A stretch of DNA of 10,219 nt from Patescibacteria group bacterium (GTDB lineage Bacteria; Patescibacteriota; Patescibacteriia; UBA9934), in contig JAUPWK010000096.1 in assembly GCA_030916555.1 (NCBI GenBank), positions 1-10,219 on the forward strand, read 5' to 3'. Within the stretch, counting starts at the first letter, position 1, and each line of letters starts with the position of its first letter. Below are positions 5,091 through 10,219 of this stretch, in pieces. The translations under genes and the position numbers were made by a program. The notes below the pieces were generated by a model. The model saw only the letters and a program-made list of their open reading frames with translations. It made no database searches and was not told the DNA's origin.

Positions 5091-8000
5091 CTAGCGACGA
5101 ACCTTCTTTACAACACGTTTTGTCGATCGAGGCGCCGCTCGACGAACTGCCACCCTTCGCTTCAATTCAGTCTTTGGAATACCCATTGCTGCCACAGTCA
5201 GCATAGTCTGGTTTCTCCACATGACAAAGATCACAACTGACATCAAAGTGAAGCCAAAAATAATCGCCATGATGATTCCCCAGGTAGCAAAGGTCTGGAT
5301 TCCCCCCACCTGACCAACAACGCCACGCGCAGCTCCTGCCTGAACAACCAGGTCCTTCATTTTCTCTAAGCTTTGCTCAACACTATTCATTCGCTCTGCA
5401 TTCTCTCTGTAGGCCACAATGTGATCCTGCGGAGAAGAGTAGCTATTCTCCTGACGCATTCGAACCGTAGAAAGCGTGGCGTCGATATCATTCTTATACA
5501 CCACACCCTGAGCCTCATACTGTGTACCCTCAAGTACCGGGATCATCTGATTGGCCTGGTCTTTAATTGATTGAATTGCCTCGTCAGAGAACACCCAGAT
5601 ATCTTCCATCTCCACCTTCTTCGTAATGGTTTCTCTCGGCCCGAGTGGAATATCTCCAGATACGTAATACACCCCGCTACTTGTATCGTAATCAACCTTG
5701 AGTCCACTTGAATCAAGAATATGTTCCGGACGAGCCTCTTCTGGCAAGAAAGCTTTGAATTTTACTACTTGCGATTCTTCAGACGGATTAGTAATCAAGA
5801 AATGAATTTCAACTGAATTGAACTTCATGTACGTTTCAACGATTGGCTCAACCGACTTTTGTTCAACAATCCGACGCGTGGCCGTGGATACTGCCCGCAA
5901 ATCTGCAATCTTATTTTGAATATCGATCACCTTTTCCGTATTTTCCGTACTTACCCCAAGCAATGACTGAAGATTCGGATTCATCATGCCAAGAATCTCA
6001 AGCATCGTGGCGAGTTGCTGCGCATTCTCCGCCAAATCCTGACGCACTTGCTGTACCTGGTCATAAACATCCTCCGTCGAAGCGTCTATTGAACTCGTGG
6101 TATTGCCGTGGCCGCTACCAGCCGGTGTCGTATCAACTTCCTCTTCGGGAACAGACTCTGCAATTGCGGTAAATGATCGAGACGCACCAGATGAATCAGT
6201 ACCGTAATAAACAAGTAGTTTAAACCAGTAATCACCCTCTGTTGGCACCGTTGCAGTAAGTGTTGTATTAAAATCTTCTCCAGTATTAATGAGCTTTGCA
6301 GCTGTGGCGTAATACACGTCATTACCTCCCCCACACTGGTCGTCCTCTGCACTCACTACACACCAAGCATACTGATATTCAAAAGCGCCAGTACCTTCAT
6401 TTGTAATGGTGACATTGGCGGCAATACTTGGAACCGTGAGATCCGTCAAAGAGTTGATAATGACCTGAGCCGGAGCTCCCGTTACTTGCCAATAATCATT
6501 CGTGGTTACGTTAGCGACGCCGTCAATATCAACACTCACAACACTTTCCCAAAGCCCGGCAACAGCAGCAGAGTCAACCGTATACGTGTACTCATAGACC
6601 CCTTGCGACAATCGGGTCAATGACACCCCATCTTGCGCCAAAACGCGTGTGGAGTCATAAATCGAAATCGTTGGCGTTGCGGCGGCGTCAACAGGATTCG
6701 CTTCGTAATCAAGAATCGTCAACTTCGCCCGATACGTCTCCCCTGCTTGAATTTCGTCCACGTCAGACAGCTGTACGCGATACCCTCGCAGCTGCGAGTC
6801 TCGAATAGCATCCAAAGAGGTTTGAACCGCGCTCAAATCCGTATCGACTCCATTCAGGGTAGCTGTGACCGTATCAATTTTGCTCTCAATATCAGTGAGT
6901 CGTGCCGTGGTGTCGGCCCGGAAGGCGGCATCTGCAGCCTCGTGCTCAGCCATTTGCTGCTCAACGTAGACATTTTGCTTAACAATAGTGAACGTATTCC
7001 CATTACCAGGAGCGAAAGAAAGTGGTGGATCGAGTGTAATCGCTTTCGTCGTACCATTGTAATCAGAAATTCTTCGCGCCTGACCATTAGCTGGACCGGA
7101 GGTAAAAGTAAGTACGGCGTTGTTGTAGAAATCGTCAGTAGTATTAATCAGAGCCGTCACAAAAGAGGATGTGGTCGCAGCGGCATCATTGACTGATGAT
7201 TGTGTCACAATCACCGCACCAAGCAAGACATCAAGGTTGGTCTGCAATGCTCCGACATCAGTCTGGATACCTTCAACAATCCCCCGGCTTGCATCCTGAT
7301 CTGTACGTTCAGTAGCCTGAGCCGTTCTTTCAGTTCCCTGCGCCACCCGCTCTGCAGCCTGAGCGGTACGCTCCGCCTCTTGAGCAGTCTGCTCAGATTC
7401 CGAAATAGTCTTAATCGATTGAACATCTGTATTCAAAGTGCGCACCTCAAAATTTGCCGCACCATAACCTGACTGACTATCTGAAACTGCGGTCACGGCA
7501 TACAAATAACTGCCACTTGTTGATGGGATAGTATACGGATAACGATAGATCCCACTTGATCCGGAAATGTACGCCATGGCTCCTGCGGTCACGATTTTCG
7601 TTCCTGAAGGATTGTAGATGTCGATAGTAACCGTGGCGTCATTAATCACCGTATCATCACCCAACTTCACTTGAGCATCAATCTTAATTCCGTCTCCCTG
7701 ATCAATAACCGTACTTCCAAATAACGGATTTACCGAAATCACTGACCGAGATGTTAGAAAACGCGTCGCAGTGGAGTATGAGGACCACTGACCGTTATTG
7801 TCTGCATAACGCACTTTCCAGTAGTACACCGTATGGTCTGCCAATACAGCACTTGGTACTGCCAAAGAAGCAGCATAACTTACCGTACCGGAATCATAGG
7901 TGGTAGAAGAAAAATCACTACTCGTGCTCACAAGCCACTGAGCTGAAACTGAGGTGTGCCCAGTTTGCGGATCAGAAAATGCCGAGGCAGTGAGCGTAGG

Positions 8001-10219
8001 AGTTAACGTTGCAACAGTAGCAGTATCGCTCGGCGAAGAGTTTGTAGGCGTAACAATGGCATTTGTAGTAAAATATGTGGCCGTTGACCAGCTTGAATAC
8101 ACGCCGTCAGAATATCGAACACGCCAATAGTAAGTAGAATTATGATCAAGCTCAGTCATGCCAGCAAGCTCATTGGCAAAAGTACCGTTTCCTGAAGTAA
8201 CTGAAGTAGTATTTTCAGCTGCTCCTGCTGTTCTTGTCCAAACCGGCGTAGCAAAACTTGAATCATCATCCACCTGCCACTGCGTGTCTGTTTGCGTATC
8301 TGACTCAGTATCCGCATACGCAGACCCGGTGAAAGTTGTATCGAGCACCTGAGCCGTTGCTGCGTTTGCAGGAGCAGAATTCGTAGGCGTATTTGGCGCG
8401 TTTGCAGAAGCTGTACTCTTCCAAGCGGCATACTGATATGCGCCGGTGTTTGCATTTGTTTCAGAAGCGCTCCCCACTGTAAAACCACCGGATACAAAAG
8501 CAGTAATAAAGTTCACCGCATTGGCAACGTTCACAAACGACTGCGCGTTTGCTCCGGTAATGGTGGCAGAGGTCGAACGGTGAACACCCTGAACGGCGGT
8601 GCTTCTCTTTGCCCAAACGAGCCCAGGATTAAATCCAGGAGCAGTGATATTCGTACCCGCAACTCCGTTTCCAGTATATGACCCTACGTCAAATGCTGAC
8701 CCTTCTTTAAACGCAAACCAGAGATATGGCACCGATACCGTATTGACGCTAGCGCCAGAACCTACCGTGAAACCACCGCTATCCATGGAACGAAAACCGG
8801 TACCATTAGTCAAATCTGCGGTGGCGGCGAAAAATCCAGTCGTATTCGCAGCCATGGTACTCGAAGACCAATTCGCTACGTTTGCAGTAGCAGTCGGCTT
8901 CTTCACCGTAACCATGCCCGGAGCTATGCCCAAGTGATCAATGGCTCGAGGTGTTAACCCGTTCCCAGTGTATGCCCCGATAGCAAAATCAGCAGCACCA
9001 TTTCCCGTATGCGGTGAGGTGGCATTCCCAAAAGCGGTGTACTCATACGTCACACCGTTTGTATTAACCGTCGTACTTGTACCCACGGAAAAACCCGTGT
9101 TCGACATGCTTGTAATTCCTTGGGTAAAACCGATGGTCGCTGAACCCAGGTATTGCGTTTGGTCTGCCAAAATACTCACCCCAAAAACAGCATATTCAGT
9201 AGTATTGCCCTTAATAATGACAAGATCGGGAGCAAATGATGTTTCAATGGTCTGAGCAACCCCCGTGCCAGAATACGATCCGCTCTGCATGAAAAAACTA
9301 CCTGACGGCACCGGATCTGAGGCACCTCCGAATGCAAAGTAGTTACTCACCACACCCGAAGCATTGACGTTCGTTGAAGTACCTACCTGGAACCCGTCAG
9401 CCTTCAGCTCCTGAATATTGTTGACAGCGTTTGCAGAGGCGGTCGAGAAAAATGAGTTGTCACCCCAGGCTTCAGTGGTATTAAACGTTGGAGCTGCAGC
9501 AGCATTTTGTTTGACCATGACAAAATCTGGCTCAAACCCAACTCCGGTAATTTCCCTGCTATCGAGCCCGTCGCCAGTAAACTGTCCAACGAACAACTTT
9601 GTGGCTAAATTCTTAAAAGCAACATAATAAAACTTTCCACCGTTCGTGTTCATTGTTGAACCAACGGTGAATCCATTACTGTTGAGAGTTTGGAAATAAA
9701 TACCTGACGTATCATTCACCGCTGCCGAAAATAAACCAGCATGGTTTGTACTCATGGAAGAGGTTCGAAACACAGCAGCAAGCGCCGTAGTACGCTTTGC
9801 AATCACCAAATCAGGCTGGAATCCAGTAGTAATGCTCTGCGTTGAGGACGTGCTGCCTGAATATGAACCAACGCACATAGCGCCACCTGAAGTACAGTCG
9901 GATCCGGCAAAAGCAATATAGGTATAGCGAGTGTTGATCGTATTTGCTTCAAGTGCCGCAGAAACCGTAAAACCATCTGCATCTAAAGTAATTTCCGTTT
10001 CGGTATTATCAGCATTCGCTACGCCAAGATACGAAGTAACAGCCGCTGGCATGGCTGACGTCTTCCAAAGCATCGAGCCCGCAGCAGTGTCGGCCTTAAT
10101 AATCACTACCTCTGGAGTAAAGCCCAGTCCAGAGATTGAAATCGACACGCCATTGCCGTAATAATAACCAGTCTTGATACTAAAATCATCGGCAGCCAAT
10201 GCTCCCTGAGAATTGAACA
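5091..10219 (-). CDS. Giant modular surface protein with C-terminal membrane anchor (5' end outside window)
   Basis: The frame is open to the window edge, so at least 1708 residues are present and the true start lies beyond it. Numbering from the codon at 10199: residues 6-594 hold six repeats of about 90-100 residues. Residues 601-815 are two fibronectin-III-like modules (STYYWRVRYSDG, TVYYWKVRYADN). Residues 820-920 are Ig-like. Coiled coils lie near 925-1000, 1077-1135 and 1370-1448. Residues 1015-1073 look like a small beta module known from phage and surface proteins. Two more Ig-like domains cover 1145-1345. A conserved-looking beta domain (1450-1540) precedes the membrane segment 1637-1661 and a 41-residue tail rich in Arg and Lys. 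FNSQGALA-ADD at the window edge resembles the end of a signal peptide. It is probably an extended surface stalk or adhesin. TTG 10197-10199 is not a credible start. Confidence 0.85.
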   Translation of the reverse strand, partial: FNSQGALAADDFSIKTGYYYGNGVSISISGLGFTPEVVIIKADTAAGSMLWKTSAMPAAVTSYLGVANADNTETEITLDADGFTVSAALEANTINTRYTYIAFAGSDCTSGGAMCVGSYSGSTSSTQSITTGFQPDLVIAKRTTALAAVFRTSSMSTNHAGLFSAAVNDTSGIYFQTLNSNGFTVGSTMNTNGGKFYYVAFKNLATKLFVGQFTGDGLDSREITGVGFEPDFVMVKQNAAAAPTFNTTEAWGDNSFFSTASANAVNNIQELKADGFQVGTSTNVNASGVVSNYFAFGGASDPVPSGSFFMQSGSYSGTGVAQTIETSFAPDLVIIKGNTTEYAVFGVSILADQTQYLGSATIGFTQGITSMSNTGFSVGTSTTVNTNGVTYEYTAFGNATSPHTGNGAADFAIGAYTGNGLTPRAIDHLGIAPGMVTVKKPTATANVANWSSSTMAANTTGFFAATADLTNGTGFRSMDSGGFTVGSGASVNTVSVPYLWFAFKEGSAFDVGSYTGNGVAGTNITAPGFNPGLVWAKRSTAVQGVHRSTSATITGANAQSFVNVANAVNFITAFVSGGFTVGSASETNANTGAYQYAAWKSTASANAPNTPTNSAPANAATAQVLDTTFTGSAYADTESDTQTDTQWQVDDDSSFATPVWTRTAGAAENTTSVTSGNGTFANELAGMTELDHNSTYYWRVRYSDGVYSSWSTATYFTTNAIVTPTNSSPSDTATVATLTPTLTASAFSDPQTGHTSVSAQWLVSTSSDFSSTTYDSGTVSYAASLAVPSAVLADHTVYYWKVRYADNNGQWSSYSTATRFLTSRSVISVNPLFGSTVIDQGDGIKIDAQVKLGDDTVINDATVTIDIYNPSGTKIVTAGAMAYISGSSGIYRYPYTIPSTSGSYLYAVTAVSDSQSGYGAANFEVRTLNTDVQSIKTISESEQTAQEAERTAQAAERVAQGTERTAQATERTDQDASRGIVEGIQTDVGALQTNLDVLLGAVIVTQSSVNDAAATTSSFVTALINTTDDFYNNAVLTFTSGPANGQARRISDYNGTTKAITLDPPLSFAPGNGNTFTIVKQNVYVEQQMAEHEAADAAFRADTTARLTDIESKIDTVTATLNGVDTDLSAVQTSLDAIRDSQLRGYRVQLSDVDEIQAGETYRAKLTILDYEANPVDAAATPTISIYDSTRVLAQDGVSLTRLSQGVYEYTYTVDSAAVAGLWESVVSVDIDGVANVTTNDYWQVTGAPAQVIINSLTDLTVPSIAANVTITNEGTGAFEYQYAWCVVSAEDDQCGGGNDVYYATAAKLINTGEDFNTTLTATVPTEGDYWFKLLVYYGTDSSGASRSFTAIAESVPEEEVDTTPAGSGHGNTTSSIDASTEDVYDQVQQVRQDLAENAQQLATMLEILGMMNPNLQSLLGVSTENTEKVIDIQNKIADLRAVSTATRRIVEQKSVEPIVETYMKFNSVEIHFLITNPSEESQVVKFKAFLPEEARPEHILDSSGLKVDYDTSSGVYYVSGDIPLGPRETITKKVEMEDIWVFSDEAIQSIKDQANQMIPVLEGTQYEAQGVVYKNDIDATLSTVRMRQENSYSSPQDHIVAYRENAERMNSVEQSLEKMKDLVVQAGAARGVVGQVGGIQTFATWGIIMAIIFGFTLMSVVIFVMWRNQTMLTVAAMGIPKTELKRRVAVRRAAPRSTKRVVKKVRR
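7284..7388 (-). repeat. Five 21-bp repeats coding a seven-residue coiled-coil unit
   Basis: The giant protein carries five consecutive seven-residue units, residues 938-972: TAQEAER, TAQAAER, VAQGTER, TAQATER and the divergent TDQDASR. The period of exactly seven and the alternation of Ala with charged residues fit an alpha-helical coiled coil. The DNA is repetitive at 21 bp with silent differences, so copy number may vary between strains. Confidence 0.8.
8418..10184 (-). repeat. Six tandem tail-fibre-like repeats of about 90-100 residues
   Basis: The units are residues 6-98, 108-196, 202-291, 304-391, 404-498 and 503-594 of the giant protein. Each begins with G-x-Y/F-T/S-G-x-G, continues with a GF-x-P-DLVI-x-K strand, has DGFTVGS or a variant near the end, and closes with a Tyr/Phe-rich strand such as YLWFAFK. 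This resembles the repeat I know as DUF7483 in phage tail-fibre and structural proteins; a profile search would be needed to confirm it. The copies are clearly diverged, so the array is old rather than recently expanded. Confidence 0.75.

Noticed and set aside
6633..7196. Plus-strand frame of 187 codons within the giant gene
   Set aside because: It is a shadow of the continuous minus-strand frame, which has consistent domain structure across this region.
5091..10219. Interpretation of the giant gene as a prophage tail-fibre gene
   Set aside because: It has a C-terminal membrane anchor with a basic cytoplasmic tail, and no phage structural or packaging genes lie beside it.

Overview
The window looks like chromosomal DNA of a bacterium, most likely from the Candidate Phyla Radiation (Patescibacteria). 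This is an inference from four things: the form of ribosomal protein L20 (FKWGRKSKIRLA where E. coli has GYYGARSR), weak Shine-Dalgarno sequences on most genes, a very large anchored surface protein, and mostly short genes. The standard genetic code fits every gene. No phage structural or packaging cassette, transposase, CRISPR array or complete mobile element was seen.

Layout. (1) 1-450, plus strand: the end of rpmI (L35) and all of rplT (L20), closed by an intrinsic terminator. (2) About 489-2460, plus strand: a GC-rich block that looks foreign to its surroundings. It starts with a consensus sigma70-type promoter (TTGACA-17-TATATT). It then encodes a long proline-rich, single-pass, cysteine-containing membrane or secreted protein, and a stand-alone CheY-like receiver protein. 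It ends in a strong terminator. All three initiation sites in this block have the same geometry (NGGAGG, 6 nt, start codon), and both of its stop codons are TGA; the other genes stop at TAA or TAG. (3) 2491-4175: a zinc homeostasis locus. A ZnuA-type zinc-binding protein (minus) and a Fur/Zur-type repressor (plus) diverge from a 37-bp perfect palindrome that overlaps both core promoters. A small CxxC membrane protein directly follows the repressor. (4) 4176-4634: no protein gene. It holds a weak hairpin, tRNA-Asp(GTC) on the minus strand with its terminator, and a 126-bp nested inverted-repeat element directly upstream of the tRNA. (5) 4635-10219, minus strand: a giant surface protein whose 5' end lies outside the window, followed 6 bp later by a very small PrsW-like intramembrane protease.

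How the genes may work together. The zinc locus is a plausible autoregulated unit: Zur with zinc would shut off both its own gene and znuA by binding the shared palindrome. The transporter permease and ATPase are not in the window. The giant protein has six repeats like those of phage tail fibres, then fibronectin/Ig-like modules, coiled coils, a C-terminal membrane anchor and a basic cytoplasmic tail. That is the architecture of a long surface stalk or adhesin. The adjacent membrane protease could process or release it, but this rests on gene order alone.
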